Positions 16,277-24,677 of a stretch of DNA of 64,000 nt are shown piece by piece. Made by a program: the position numbers and the translations under genes. A model generated the notes under the pieces. The model made no database searches. It saw nothing but the letters and a program-made list of their open reading frames with translations, and was not told the DNA's origin. The number at the start of each line of letters is the position of its first letter. The first letter of the stretch is position 1. Location: the NCBI RefSeq assembly GCF_016907275.1, contig NZ_JAFBBP010000001.1, forward strand, positions 3,090,001-3,154,000, read 5' to 3'. The stretch comes from Micromonospora luteifusca (GTDB lineage Bacteria; Actinomycetota; Actinomycetes; Mycobacteriales; Micromonosporaceae).

Positions 16277-17233
16277 ATGCCGGGAACACCGCCGACACGC
16301 TTCGTCTACCTCGGGCCGGAGGGCACCTTCTCCGAGCAGGCACTGCGCTCCGTCCCCGCCGCCGAACGCGGCGCCCTCACCCCTGCCCGCAGCGTCGGGG
16401 AGGCACTGGACAGCGTCCGCGTCGGCGATGCCGACGCCGCGCTGGTGCCGCTGGAAAACTCGATCGGCGGCGCGGTGGGCGTGACGCTGGACGAGATGGC
16501 CGAGGGCGACCCGCTGGTGATCACCCGGGAGGTGATCCTGCCGGTGGAGTTCGTGCTCGGCGCCCGACCCGACACTGCGCTGACCTCGATCCGCACCGTG
16601 GCGGCCCATCCGCAGGCGTCCACCCAGTGCCGAGGTTGGCTGCGTGACCATCTGCCCGACGCCGTGGTGGTCGATGTGCTCTCCAACGGCGCGGCCGCGG
16701 CCGGTGCCGGTTCCGGCGAGTACGACGCCGCGATCTGCGCGCCGATCGGGGCGGCCCGACACCGGCTCGCGACACTCGCGGAGAAGATCGCCGATCACCC
16801 GGACGCGGTGACCCGGTTCGTGTTGGTGTCCCGCCCCGGGCCGCCCCCGCCGTCGACCGGCGACGATCTGACCTCACTCGCGGTCTACATCGCGCACGAC
16901 CGCGTTGGAGCGCTGCTGTCCGTGCTGATGGAGTTGGCCGTCCGTGGGGTCAACCTGACCCGGATCGAGTCCCGCCCGACCGGCGAGGCGCTGGGCCGGT
17001 ATGTCTTCTTCCTGGACTGCACCGGGCACGTGGCCGACGTACGGCTGGGTGAGGCGTTGCAGGGGCTGCGCCGGGTCTGCGCCGACGTCCGTTTCCTGGG
17101 CTCGTACCCCCGACACCGGTGGGCCGAGGCGGCGGGCGAGCGGCCGGTGCCCGCGCCAGCGGGCCTCTCCGACGCCGACTACGTCGACGCGGCGGCCTGG
17201 CTGGCCCGACTGCGCACGGGTGAGTTGACCTGA
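16277..17233 (+). CDS. pheA: Prephenate dehydratase
   Basis: A 318-residue enzyme that turns prephenate into phenylpyruvate for phenylalanine synthesis. The periplasmic-binding-like catalytic half opens with YLGPEGTFSEQAL and has LVPLENSIGGAV and VVDVLSNGAAAA. The C-terminal ACT domain (about 200-275) carries GVNLTRIESRPTGEALGRYVFFLD, whose ESRP motif binds phenylalanine for feedback inhibition. Monofunctional: no chorismate mutase part. A leaderless promoter precedes the ATG. Confidence 0.95.
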   Translation: MPGTPPTRFVYLGPEGTFSEQALRSVPAAERGALTPARSVGEALDSVRVGDADAALVPLENSIGGAVGVTLDEMAEGDPLVITREVILPVEFVLGARPDTALTSIRTVAAHPQASTQCRGWLRDHLPDAVVVDVLSNGAAAAGAGSGEYDAAICAPIGAARHRLATLAEKIADHPDAVTRFVLVSRPGPPPPSTGDDLTSLAVYIAHDRVGALLSVLMELAVRGVNLTRIESRPTGEALGRYVFFLDCTGHVADVRLGEALQGLRRVCADVRFLGSYPRHRWAEAAGERPVPAPAGLSDADYVDAAAWLARLRTGELT

Positions 17234-17240
17234 CCGGGCA

Positions 17241-17267
17241 GGGCGCCCCCACAGACCGGGAGCGCCC
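17241..17267. terminator. Hairpin between convergent pheA and AIM24 genes
   Basis: 10-bp imperfect stem GGGCGCCCCC/GGGAGCGCCC with a 7-nt loop. Confidence 0.35.
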
Positions 17268-17279
17268 GCACCGAGGTGG

Positions 17280-18002
17280 TCAGCTCAGCAGACCGCCGAG
17301 CAGACCGCCCTCCTGCTGCTGCTGGCCACTGCCCATGACCGGCGGCTCCTCGGACGGCTGCACCACCACGAACCCCTGGCCGGCGAAGCTCATCGTGAAC
17401 GACTCACCGGTCCGCCGACCCAGCAGCGTGCCGAGGCCCATCTGCTCGGCCCGGTGGTAGCCGGTCTGGAGGTTGGCCGACCAGCAGACCGCGGCCTGCG
17501 GGTCGACGTACGTCGGCGCGTCCACGTTGAGCACGACCGGGGTGCCCTTGGTGGTGATGGCGATCCGTCCGTGGCCACTGAAGACACAGTTGAACAGGCC
17601 GGACGAGGAGGCCATCCCGGCACCGCCGACCATCCTGATGTCGTACTGGAGGGTCGAGTCGAAGGCGAGCACGCTGGAGCCGTTGATGGAGAGCGCGTCA
17701 CCCGGCTCCAGGTCGATGATGTGCACGTCCTTGGCCAACTCGGCGAGGAAGACGTCACCATGGCCGGAGACCTTCATCAGCGGGACACCCTCGCCGGTGA
17801 GCTTCTGCTTGAGGAACTTGCCGAGCCCGCCCGAACCCAGCGCCTGGAACTGCACATTCCCCTGGTAGGCGACCATCGACCCGACCCGGGCCATCGCCTC
17901 GCCGTTGAGCTCGATCTTCAACATCTTGGAGTTTTGCAGCCGCATGCCGGGCTGCGCGGACTCCTTCTCCAGGTTCTCCGAGGAGAACAGCTCACTGCGC
18001 AT
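17280..18002 (-). CDS. AIM24 family protein
   Basis: A 240-residue beta-rich protein of the AIM24 (TRAP-like) family: MLKIELNGEAMARVGSMVAYQG near residue 25, GEGVPLMKVSGHGDVFLAE, VLNVDAPTYVDPQAAVCW and a glycine-rich end with GGLLGGLLS. The yeast member supports mitochondrial inner-membrane structure; bacterial roles are unknown. The start ATG 18002 is set by a strong AGGAGG 9 nt upstream. The C-terminal glutamine/glycine tail is low complexity. Confidence 0.88.
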   Translation of the reverse strand: MRSELFSSENLEKESAQPGMRLQNSKMLKIELNGEAMARVGSMVAYQGNVQFQALGSGGLGKFLKQKLTGEGVPLMKVSGHGDVFLAELAKDVHIIDLEPGDALSINGSSVLAFDSTLQYDIRMVGGAGMASSSGLFNCVFSGHGRIAITTKGTPVVLNVDAPTYVDPQAAVCWSANLQTGYHRAEQMGLGTLLGRRTGESFTMSFAGQGFVVVQPSEEPPVMGSGQQQQEGGLLGGLLS

Positions 18003-18119
18003 GAAAGGGTGCCTCCTGACAGGGTTTGCGGTCGCTGCACCGACGGTAGGCGACCAGGGCAACCACGGGCCATCGGCCGAGGGGCGTGCCGTGCTCTGAC
18101 CGGCGGCTGCCGGTGGGGC

Positions 18120-18482
18120 TCAGCCCCAGCCCAGCGAGTGCAGCCGCTCGTCGTCGATGCCGAAGTGGTGGGCGATCTCGTGCACGACGGTCACCGCCAC
18201 CTCATCGATGACATCGTCGTCGTTGTTGCAGATCCGCAGGATCGGGTGTCGGTAGATGAAGATCCGGTCCGGCAGCACGCCCGAGTAGTCCCAGCCGCGG
18301 GCGGTGAGCGCGTGGCCTTCGTAGAGGCCGAGCAGGTCGGGCTCGCCCTGCGGCGGGTCATCCTCGACGAGGATCACCACGTTGCTCATCAGGCCGAGCA
18401 GTTCCTCGGGCACCTCGTCGAGGGCATCGGCGACCAGCTCCTCGAAGCGCTCGCGGGTCATCTCCACCGGCACCTCACCCAT
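18120..18482 (-). CDS. Small zincin-like metallopeptidase family protein
   Basis: A 120-residue protein with the HExxH zinc motif in TVVHEIAHHFGIDDERL near the C-terminus, a third ligand probably in the D/E that follows. It belongs to the minimal metallopeptidase family (zincin-like, DUF1025 type) common in actinobacteria. No signal peptide, so it acts in the cytoplasm; the substrate is unknown. An alternative start is MTRERF eight codons later. Confidence 0.85.
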   Translation of the reverse strand: MGEVPVEMTRERFEELVADALDEVPEELLGLMSNVVILVEDDPPQGEPDLLGLYEGHALTARGWDYSGVLPDRIFIYRHPILRICNNDDDVIDEVAVTVVHEIAHHFGIDDERLHSLGWG

Positions 18483-18573
18483 TCTGCCCGATGCCGGATC
18501 GGTTGGCCCGGTCGCAGCGTGCGGCCGACCGGATCCAGGCCCGGTCGCGGTGTGCCGTCGAGCGGACCCGCGG

Positions 18574-18625
18574 GTTCACGGAGAGAGTGACCGCCCTGGG
18601 TCGGGCGGAGACTCTGTCCGTGAAC
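18574..18625 (-). terminator. Inverted repeat downstream of the OsmC gene
   Basis: 15-bp arms with one mismatch (18574-18588, 18611-18625); the loop holds a further GCCC/GGGC pairing. It lies 22 nt past the OsmC stop. Confidence 0.5.
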
Positions 18626-18647
18626 GAGCGGTTGTGGGTCGACCGGC

Positions 18648-19079
18648 TCAGGAAGCCAGGCGCGCGCTGAGGGTGATCTCGGCGCCCGGCGAGAGCAGGC
18701 GGGAGATCGGGCAGTTGGCCTTGGCGGCCTCGGCGAGCTTCTGGAACTCGGCGTCGTCGATCCCGGGGACCTGGCCGACGGTCTCCAGGTCGATCCGGGT
18801 CACGGTCATCCCGGCGTCGGTCTTGTCCAGGTGGACCTTGGCGGTGGTCTCGACCGAGGTGGCCGTCGAGCCGGCGTCGGCGAGCGCCTTCGAGAACGCC
18901 ATCGAGAAGCAGCCAGCGTGCGCGGCGGCGATCAGCTCCTCGGGGTTGGTGCCCTCGCCCTCCTCGAAGCGCGACTTGAAGGAGTAGGTGCCCGACAGGC
19001 CGCCCTTACCGGTGCGGACCGTGCCGGCGCCCTCGGTGAGATTGCCCTGCCATTGTGCTGAAGCGGTACGGATAGGCAT
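18648..19079 (-). CDS. OsmC family peroxiredoxin
   Basis: A 143-residue OsmC-type organic hydroperoxide reductase. Both redox cysteines are present: HAGCFSMAFS (about 60) and NCPISRLLSP (about 124). The preceding GTNPEELIAAAHAGC is the family signature. OsmC proteins reduce organic and fatty-acid hydroperoxides with thiols; the physiological reductant here could be lipoyl proteins or mycothiol, which cannot be told from sequence. Start ATG 19079 follows a leaderless promoter. Confidence 0.92.
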   Translation of the reverse strand: MPIRTASAQWQGNLTEGAGTVRTGKGGLSGTYSFKSRFEEGEGTNPEELIAAAHAGCFSMAFSKALADAGSTATSVETTAKVHLDKTDAGMTVTRIDLETVGQVPGIDDAEFQKLAEAAKANCPISRLLSPGAEITLSARLAS

Positions 19080-19086
19080 GAGGAGA

Positions 19087-19092
19087 ACGCTA
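19087..19092 (-). promoter_or_regulatory. -10 box TAGCGT, leaderless OsmC-gene promoter
   Basis: On the minus strand TAGCGT ends 7 nt before ATG 19079. Confidence 0.45.
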
Positions 19093-19210
19093 GCGGAAAG
19101 GTGACCGCCGAGCGACCGACCGGCACGGACGCGAGCCCTGCGATCCCTGTCACTACCAGTTGGCTGTGCCATGATGCGAACCAGGTCCGTGACCGGCGGA
19201 GGGATGGCCG

Positions 19211-19948
19211 ATGTCCGACGAGCTTCCAGTCCCACGGCAGAGCGACCGGTCGGAGGGGCCGGCCGTGATCGAGTGGGGTGCGGTCGACCCGGCTCCGCGG
19301 CGCCGCTTCGGCATGTCTCTGGCCGGTTTCACACAGGACCCTCGGCTGCCCCTGCTGCTCGCCGGTCTGGGCGCGGTGGCCGGGGTCGCCTCGCTGGTCG
19401 GTGAATGGCTGGTGATGAACCTGCCGAACGACGGGCCTGACGGGGAGGGCACGATCGAGGTGCCCGCCAGGGTGTCCGACGTCGGGGGCTTCGGGGTCGC
19501 CTACCTGGTCGGGCTGCTCGGCCTCGTCTGCATCGTGTCGCTGGCGCTGCGGGGCACGGCGGCCGTGCGGCCGAACGCCCGGCTGGCCGGTCTCACGCTG
19601 GCCGGCACCCTGTTGGGGCTGCTGATCGCCGCCGCGGCCACCCTCGACGACCCCGGTCAGCGAAACTTCTTCTACTCGCCTCAGGACGGCTTCCGGACCG
19701 AATACGGTCGCGGTCTGGTGATGGCGTTCGCCGCCTGTGTGCTGTTCGGCGCGGCGCTTTGGCTGGCTCCGGCCGCGCTACCCGCCGCACTGGGCGGCCT
19801 ACCGGAGGACGAACGGTCCGGCGATGTGCCAGCGCCCAGGTGGCGGCGCCGGCACCGAGACCGGGTCCAGGAGGACGGCCTGCCCGCACCAGCCGACCTG
19901 ACCGTCACCCCGGCCGCCCCGTTCGCCCGCCCCGAAAACCCCACCTGA
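19211..19948 (+). CDS. Four-helix integral membrane protein of unknown function
   Basis: A 245-residue protein. An acidic cytoplasmic start is followed by about four hydrophobic helices (residues 45-66, 95-115, 124-142, 163-188), and a basic C-terminal tail (RWRRRHRDR). Between helices 1 and 2 lies an outer loop with glycine and acidic residues. No domain recognised. The gene is followed by a GATCTTGCACTT inverted repeat. Confidence 0.6.
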   Translation: MSDELPVPRQSDRSEGPAVIEWGAVDPAPRRRFGMSLAGFTQDPRLPLLLAGLGAVAGVASLVGEWLVMNLPNDGPDGEGTIEVPARVSDVGGFGVAYLVGLLGLVCIVSLALRGTAAVRPNARLAGLTLAGTLLGLLIAAAATLDDPGQRNFFYSPQDGFRTEYGRGLVMAFAACVLFGAALWLAPAALPAALGGLPEDERSGDVPAPRWRRRHRDRVQEDGLPAPADLTVTPAAPFARPENPT

Positions 19949-19976
19949 ACGCCCACCCCGCCCTCTCCGCTCCGCC

Positions 19977-20043
19977 GATCTTGCACTTGCTGTCCCAACA
20001 AAAGGCGCATTTCACGCATCAGGGCGACCGAAAGTGCAAGATC
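19977..20043. repeat. Small interspersed inverted repeat (GATCTTGCACTT ... AAGTGCAAGATC)
   Basis: Perfect 12-bp arms at 19977-19988 and 20032-20043 flank a 43-nt AT-richer core. The layout is that of a short REP-like palindromic element; I believe similar units recur in Micromonospora chromosomes, but that is memory and not shown here. Confidence 0.6.
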
Positions 20044-20213
20044 ACGCGAAGGGTTGGGGGGACACCACACGGGCACCGCTCGTTGGCGCCCGATTCGCCT
20101 GGAAGCCATGGATGCGACCCGTTCCGCGAGGTACGGTTGCTGCCCGCCGTCACGCCGGGGCCTCGGTTTCCTTGGCCGTGGCAGGTACGACGGCGGCGGG
20201 CGAAGGAGGAACG

Positions 20214-21035
20214 ATGACCCGCCCGGGACTACCCAAGCTGATCGCGACCGACCTCGACGGGACGCTGGTCCGCAGCGATGACACCGTCTCCGCGTACACC
20301 CATGGGGTGCTCGACCGGGTGCGGGCCGCCGGAATTCCGGTGGTCGGCGCGACCGGTCGCGGCCCTCGGCTGACCGAGTTGACCCGCAACGACATCCGCG
20401 CCGCCGATTTCCTGGTGATGGCCGGCGGCGGACGGGTGGTGGACCAGAGCGACCCGACCGGTCCGCTGGTGCTGCGCGACGAGCGGCTGCCCGCCGAGGT
20501 GCTGGCCGGGCTGCTGGCGGACCTGGAGGCCGAGGTCGGCCCGCTGACCGTGATGGTGGAGGCGTCCGACGAGCACGACGCCCCGCTCTGGGGCGACTAC
20601 CACGAGAGCTGGCCCTACCAGGACCGGTTCGAGGCGCGCAGCCGCGCGGAGTGCCTCTCCTGCGACGTGATCAAGGCGTTCGCCCGGACCGCCGACCACC
20701 ACGTGGACGAGCTGCTGGCGGTGGCCCGCCGGATCGTCCCGCCGCAGGTCGCCACCCTCACCCAGGCCGGGCTCGGCTTCATCGAGATCTGCCCGCCGGG
20801 TGTGGACAAGGCAACCGGACTGGCAGTGGTGGCGCAGAGCCTCGGGGTGGACCCGGCCGACGTTCTGGTCTTCGGTGACATGCCCAACGACCTGCCGATG
20901 TTCGAGTGGGCCGGCTGGTCCCGGGTGGCGGTGGCCAACGCGCACCCCACCCTGCGGGCCGCCGCCGACGAGGTGACCCTGCGCAACGACGACGACGGGG
21001 TGGCGGTGTACCTAAACCGGCTACTGTCCCGGTGA
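20214..21035 (+). CDS. HAD-superfamily phosphatase, Cof-type, copy 1
   Basis: A 273-residue HAD hydrolase with motif I DLDGTL (aspartate nucleophile), motif II GATGR, and the C-terminal FGDMPNDLPMFEWAG (motif IV). A large cap domain between about 85 and 190 marks the Cof/type IIB class, which dephosphorylates sugar phosphates and flavin or nucleotide precursors. AAGGAGGA before ATG 20214 sets the start. A homologous gene follows with TGATG overlap, so this is a tandem duplication. Confidence 0.88.
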   Translation: MTRPGLPKLIATDLDGTLVRSDDTVSAYTHGVLDRVRAAGIPVVGATGRGPRLTELTRNDIRAADFLVMAGGGRVVDQSDPTGPLVLRDERLPAEVLAGLLADLEAEVGPLTVMVEASDEHDAPLWGDYHESWPYQDRFEARSRAECLSCDVIKAFARTADHHVDELLAVARRIVPPQVATLTQAGLGFIEICPPGVDKATGLAVVAQSLGVDPADVLVFGDMPNDLPMFEWAGWSRVAVANAHPTLRAAADEVTLRNDDDGVAVYLNRLLSR

Positions 21036-21847
21036 TGCAAGAGACACCCCGCCTGATCGCCACCGACATCGACGGCAGGCTGATCCGCGACGACCACACC
21101 GTCAGCCCACGCACCGCCGACGTGCTCGCGCGGATCTCCGCGCGAGGCACGCCGGTCGTCCTCGTCACCGGCCGTCCGGTCCGCTGGCTCAAGATGGTGT
21201 ACGACCAGCTCGCCCAGCCGCTGCCGGCGGTCTGCGCCAACGGGGCCGTGGTCTACGACCCGTTCTCCGATGAGGTGCTGCGGGCCGACCCGCTCGCGCC
21301 GCACCACCTGGCCGAGGTGGCCCGGAGGTTGCGCGCCGAGGTGCCCGACATCAGCTTCGCCGTGGAGATCCTGGACAGCCGGGAGATGCGGCACGAGGCG
21401 CACTACCCGCTGCGCTGGGACGTCGACCCCGACGGCATCCGGCCGATCGAGACGCCGGAGGAGTTGCTGTCGGTGCCGGCGGTGAAGCTGCTCGCGCGGG
21501 CCGGCGAGCAGGACCCGGATGCGTTCGTCGAGCTGATCTCCGCAGCGGTGGCGGGGCTGGCCGAGGCCACCCACTCGTCCTCCTCCGGCCTGGTGGAGAT
21601 CTCGGCGGCCGGGGTGACCAAAGCGGCTGGGTTGGCCTGGTACTGCGACCGGCTCGGGGTCAGCGCGGCGGACGTGCTGGCCTTCGGCGACATGCCCAAC
21701 GACGTGCCGATGCTGAGCTGGGCCGGGCGCGGTGTGGCGGTCGCCAACGCGCACCCCGCCGTCCTGGCGGTCGCCGACGAGGTGACGACGACGAACTCCG
21801 AGGACGGCGTGGCGGCGTACCTGGAGAAGGTTTTCGGGGTGGACTGA
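21035..21847 (+). CDS. HAD-superfamily phosphatase, Cof-type, copy 2
   Basis: A 270-residue paralogue of the preceding gene. Motif I is altered to DIDGRL where the usual residue after DxDG is T, while VTGRP and FGDMPNDVPMLSWAG remain. The catalytic DxD pair is intact, so activity is plausible with different kinetics or substrate. ATG 21035 overlaps the previous stop, which implies translational coupling and balanced expression of both phosphatases. Confidence 0.86.
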   Translation: MQETPRLIATDIDGRLIRDDHTVSPRTADVLARISARGTPVVLVTGRPVRWLKMVYDQLAQPLPAVCANGAVVYDPFSDEVLRADPLAPHHLAEVARRLRAEVPDISFAVEILDSREMRHEAHYPLRWDVDPDGIRPIETPEELLSVPAVKLLARAGEQDPDAFVELISAAVAGLAEATHSSSSGLVEISAAGVTKAAGLAWYCDRLGVSAADVLAFGDMPNDVPMLSWAGRGVAVANAHPAVLAVADEVTTTNSEDGVAAYLEKVFGVD

Positions 21848-21849
21848 GG

Positions 21850-22452
21850 TCAGAGGTACTGACCGGTGTTGTGGCCCTCGCCACCGCCCGGCTGGCCGAT
21901 GCCCGGCATTCCGGGCGCCATCCCGCCGGGGCCGCTGGGCAGCGCCTGCCGGCCACCGCGCATCTGCTCCAGCTGCACCCGTGCCGCCATCTGCTGGGCC
22001 ACCAGGGCCGCCTGGATGCCGTGGAACAGGCCCTCCAGCCAACCGACGAGCTGGGCGTGCGCGATCCGCAACTCGCTCTCGCTGGGGGCCTTGTCCTCGG
22101 CGAAGGGCAGCGAGATGCGCTCCAGCTCGTCGCGCAGCTCGGGGGCAAGGCCCTCCTTGAGCTCGACGATCGACCGCTCGTGGATCTCCCGCATCCGGTT
22201 ACGGCTGGCGTCGTCGAGGGGTGCGGCCTTCACCTCCTCCAGCAGCTGCTTGATCATGCTGCCGATCCGCATCACCTTGGCCGGCTGTTCGACCAGGCGG
22301 GTCGGGTCCTCACCCTGGCCCTCGTCGGTCTGCATCGTCCCGATCGGCCGGCCGTCCGGGCCGACCACCACAACCGTGCCGGGGTGGCCGGAGTCGTCAG
22401 GGCCGTGCTCGTCGGTCTGTCCAGCTGAGCGCGCTTCGGTCATGAGGTCCAT
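21850..22452 (-). CDS. bpa: Bacterial proteasome activator Bpa/PafE
   Basis: A 200-residue DUF2587 protein. The central helical core (RIGSMIKQLLEEVKAAPLDD ... ELRIAHAQLVGWLEGLFHGIQ) forms the dodecameric ring of Bpa, and the protein ends in GQYL, the same C-terminal docking tail that inserts into the 20S alpha-ring pockets in Mycobacterium. It opens the proteasome gate without ATP and admits unfolded proteins. Proline/glycine/methionine-rich linker precedes the tail. The proteasome genes themselves are outside the window. A second ATG three codons later is equally possible. Confidence 0.92.
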   Translation of the reverse strand: MDLMTEARSAGQTDEHGPDDSGHPGTVVVVGPDGRPIGTMQTDEGQGEDPTRLVEQPAKVMRIGSMIKQLLEEVKAAPLDDASRNRMREIHERSIVELKEGLAPELRDELERISLPFAEDKAPSESELRIAHAQLVGWLEGLFHGIQAALVAQQMAARVQLEQMRGGRQALPSGPGGMAPGMPGIGQPGGGEGHNTGQYL

Positions 22453-22523
22453 TTTTACTCAGCGGGCTCGACCCGTGGCGTCCGGGACCGACTACCGGGG
22501 CCGAAACACCCGGGCGGGCGCGC

Positions 22524-22529
22524 TACCGT
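22524..22529 (+). promoter_or_regulatory. -10 box TACCGT, leaderless hydrolase promoter
   Basis: TACCGT ends 6 nt before ATG 22536, no SD. Confidence 0.45.
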
Positions 22530-22535
22530 CGCGCC

Positions 22536-23333
22536 ATGTCTGCCGACCCGCGCGCCGTGTTGACCCGGCCCGCACCGGAGCCCGACCGGACCGTCGCGTA
22601 CGGCGACCACCCGGATCAGGTGGCCGATCTGCGGCTCCCGGCGGGCACTGGCCCCGCGCGGCCACTGGTCGTCGTCCTGCACGGCGGTTTCTGGCGGGCC
22701 GAGTACGACCGGCGGCACACCGGCCCGCTGGCCGCCGCGCTCGCCGCGGCCGGCTACCCGGTGGCGCAGTTGGAATACCGGCGGACGGGTCAGCCGGGAG
22801 GTGGTTGGCCGGGCACGTTGACCGATGTGCTGACCGGGGTGGCCGAGCTGCCCGTGCTGGCCGCCGAGGCACTGCCCGGCCGGGTGACCCTGGCCCCGCC
22901 GATTCTGATCGGGCATTCCGCCGGGGGCCACCTGGCGCTGTATGTGGCGGCCACCGCCCCGACGACGGTGGGCGGAGTGCTCGCTCTGGCCCCGGTTGCG
23001 GACCTGGGCGAGGCGTACCGGCGGGATCTGGACTCGGGTGCGGTGGCCGCGTTGCTCGGTGGCGGTCCGGCCGAGGTCCCGGACCGGTACGCGGCAGCGG
23101 ATCCACGCGAATTGGTGCCCATTCAGACACGGACCGTAGTTTTGCACGGCTCGGAGGACCAGCAGGTTCCGGCGGAGATGAGCCGGGACTTCGTCGCGGA
23201 GGCGACTGCCGCAGGTTCCGATATTTCCCTTGTTGAACTGCCCGGATGTGAGCATTTCGGGCTGATCGACCCGGAGTCTGCCGCGTGGCCCCGAGTCCTT
23301 GCTGTGTTGCGGTCGTTGCACGATGATCACTAG
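22536..23333 (+). CDS. Alpha/beta hydrolase, kynurenine formamidase-like esterase
   Basis: A 265-residue alpha/beta hydrolase. The oxyanion HGGFWR motif (about 48-53), nucleophile elbow GHSAGG (about 127-132), acid in HGSEDQQVP and histidine in GCEHFGLID complete the triad. HGG plus GHSAGG is the pattern of arylformamidase/BNA7-like and hormone-sensitive-lipase-like enzymes. No other kynurenine-pathway gene is nearby, so the substrate stays open. Confidence 0.82.
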   Translation: MSADPRAVLTRPAPEPDRTVAYGDHPDQVADLRLPAGTGPARPLVVVLHGGFWRAEYDRRHTGPLAAALAAAGYPVAQLEYRRTGQPGGGWPGTLTDVLTGVAELPVLAAEALPGRVTLAPPILIGHSAGGHLALYVAATAPTTVGGVLALAPVADLGEAYRRDLDSGAVAALLGGGPAEVPDRYAAADPRELVPIQTRTVVLHGSEDQQVPAEMSRDFVAEATAAGSDISLVELPGCEHFGLIDPESAAWPRVLAVLRSLHDDH

Positions 23334-23413
23334 CCATTGACGCAGCGTCGCCGACCAGGTAGAACGCCGGAGGGGCGGTGTTCGGCCCTGCAACGCTCCT
23401 TGGAAGGAACTCG

Positions 23414-24601
23414 GTGTCACAGATGAATCGCAGACGAGCGCTCCAACTGTTGGCCGCGCTCGGTACCACCGGTTTCGTCGCCGGATGTGGCTCCGACACC
23501 GACCCCCAACCGACCACCAACCGGAGCCCGATCAAGATCGGGATGATCACGCCCCAGGCCGGTGGTTTCAAGAGCATCGGCGACGAGATCACCAACGGCT
23601 TCCAACTCTTCCTCGACCTGCACGACAAGCGGCTGGGCGGCCACCCGGTGGAGTTGCTGACCGCCGACGAGGGTGACACCGCGAAGACCGGCAAGGCAGC
23701 CGTCGACGGCCTGCTCAAGCAGGGCGTGCTGGCGCTCACCGGGGTGGTCAACTCAGCGGTGATGGTCGGCATCCGAGACACCGTGGAGCAGGCCCGGGTC
23801 CCGCTGATCGGCTCCAACGCCTCGCCGAGCAGCCTGCAGAGCGTCTTCTACATCTGGCGCACGTCGTACGTGCTGGATGAGGCCGGCCGGGCGCTGGGCG
23901 GCTACCTGCGTGACCAACTGCCGGCGAACGGCCGCGTGGCGATCATCATGCCGGAGAACGTCGGCAGCCCCGACGTGGTGCGCGGCTTCCGGCAGGCGTT
24001 CGGCGCGAGCGACCCGCGCATCGGTGACCCGGTGACCTACACCAACGCCACCGCCACCCCCGGCAAGACGACCTACTCCGCGGACATCAGCAAGGCACTG
24101 GCCAAGAAGCCCACGGCGGTCTTCTGCTTCTTCGCCGGGGCGGCCGCAGTGGAGTTCATCAAGCAGTTGCGGGAGAAGTTCTCCGGGCCGGTCTACGCAC
24201 CCGGCTTCCTCACCGAGGGCACCGTGCTGGAGAACCTGAAGGAAAGCGCTCTGGGCATCCAGACCGCACTGAACTACTCGGCCGACCTGAACAACACGTC
24301 CAACCGGGTCTTCGCCTCGGCCTATCGGAAGAAGTACCAGATCACGCCCACCACCTACGCCATGGCGTCGTACGACGCGGCGCAGGTGCTCGACCAGGCG
24401 ATCCAGCTTGCCGGCGGCTCGCCCAACCCGCAGCAGGTAAACCTGGCCCTCGGCAAGCTCGGTCAGATCGACAGCCCGCGCGGCATCTGGCAGTTCAACC
24501 AGCCGCGTACCCCGCAGCAGAAGTGGTACCTGCGGGAGGTGCAGCGCGATGGCCAGGTCATGTCGAACGTGCTGATCAACGAGCTGGCCACGCTGGGCTG
24601 A
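23414..24601 (+). CDS. ABC transporter substrate-binding lipoprotein (branched-chain amino acid type)
   Basis: A 395-residue type 1 periplasmic-binding protein. The signal is lipoprotein-type: basic start, hydrophobic LQLLAALGTTG and FVAGC with the lipidated cysteine at about residue 25. The mature part begins PIKIGMITPQAGG and contains the LivJ-like DEGDTAKT and PEN-GSPDVV segments. It should capture an amino acid or amide for uptake. No permease or ATPase genes are adjacent, so it is an orphan binding protein. GTG 23414 is chosen for GGAAGGA 5-6 nt upstream. Confidence 0.85.
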   Translation: MSQMNRRRALQLLAALGTTGFVAGCGSDTDPQPTTNRSPIKIGMITPQAGGFKSIGDEITNGFQLFLDLHDKRLGGHPVELLTADEGDTAKTGKAAVDGLLKQGVLALTGVVNSAVMVGIRDTVEQARVPLIGSNASPSSLQSVFYIWRTSYVLDEAGRALGGYLRDQLPANGRVAIIMPENVGSPDVVRGFRQAFGASDPRIGDPVTYTNATATPGKTTYSADISKALAKKPTAVFCFFAGAAAVEFIKQLREKFSGPVYAPGFLTEGTVLENLKESALGIQTALNYSADLNNTSNRVFASAYRKKYQITPTTYAMASYDAAQVLDQAIQLAGGSPNPQQVNLALGKLGQIDSPRGIWQFNQPRTPQQKWYLREVQRDGQVMSNVLINELATLG

Positions 24602-24616
24602 ACGCCCACCGGAGCA

Positions 24617-24660
24617 ACGTCAGGGGCCGGTCTCCCGAACGGGAGGCCGGCCCCTGACGT
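24617..24660. terminator. Strong bidirectional terminator hairpin
   Basis: 20-bp stem with one wobble pair (24617-24636, 24641-24660) and loop GAAC, between the convergent binding-protein and dimethylargininase genes. Confidence 0.75.
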
Positions 24661-24677
24661 ACGCGGCAGTCTCGGGG

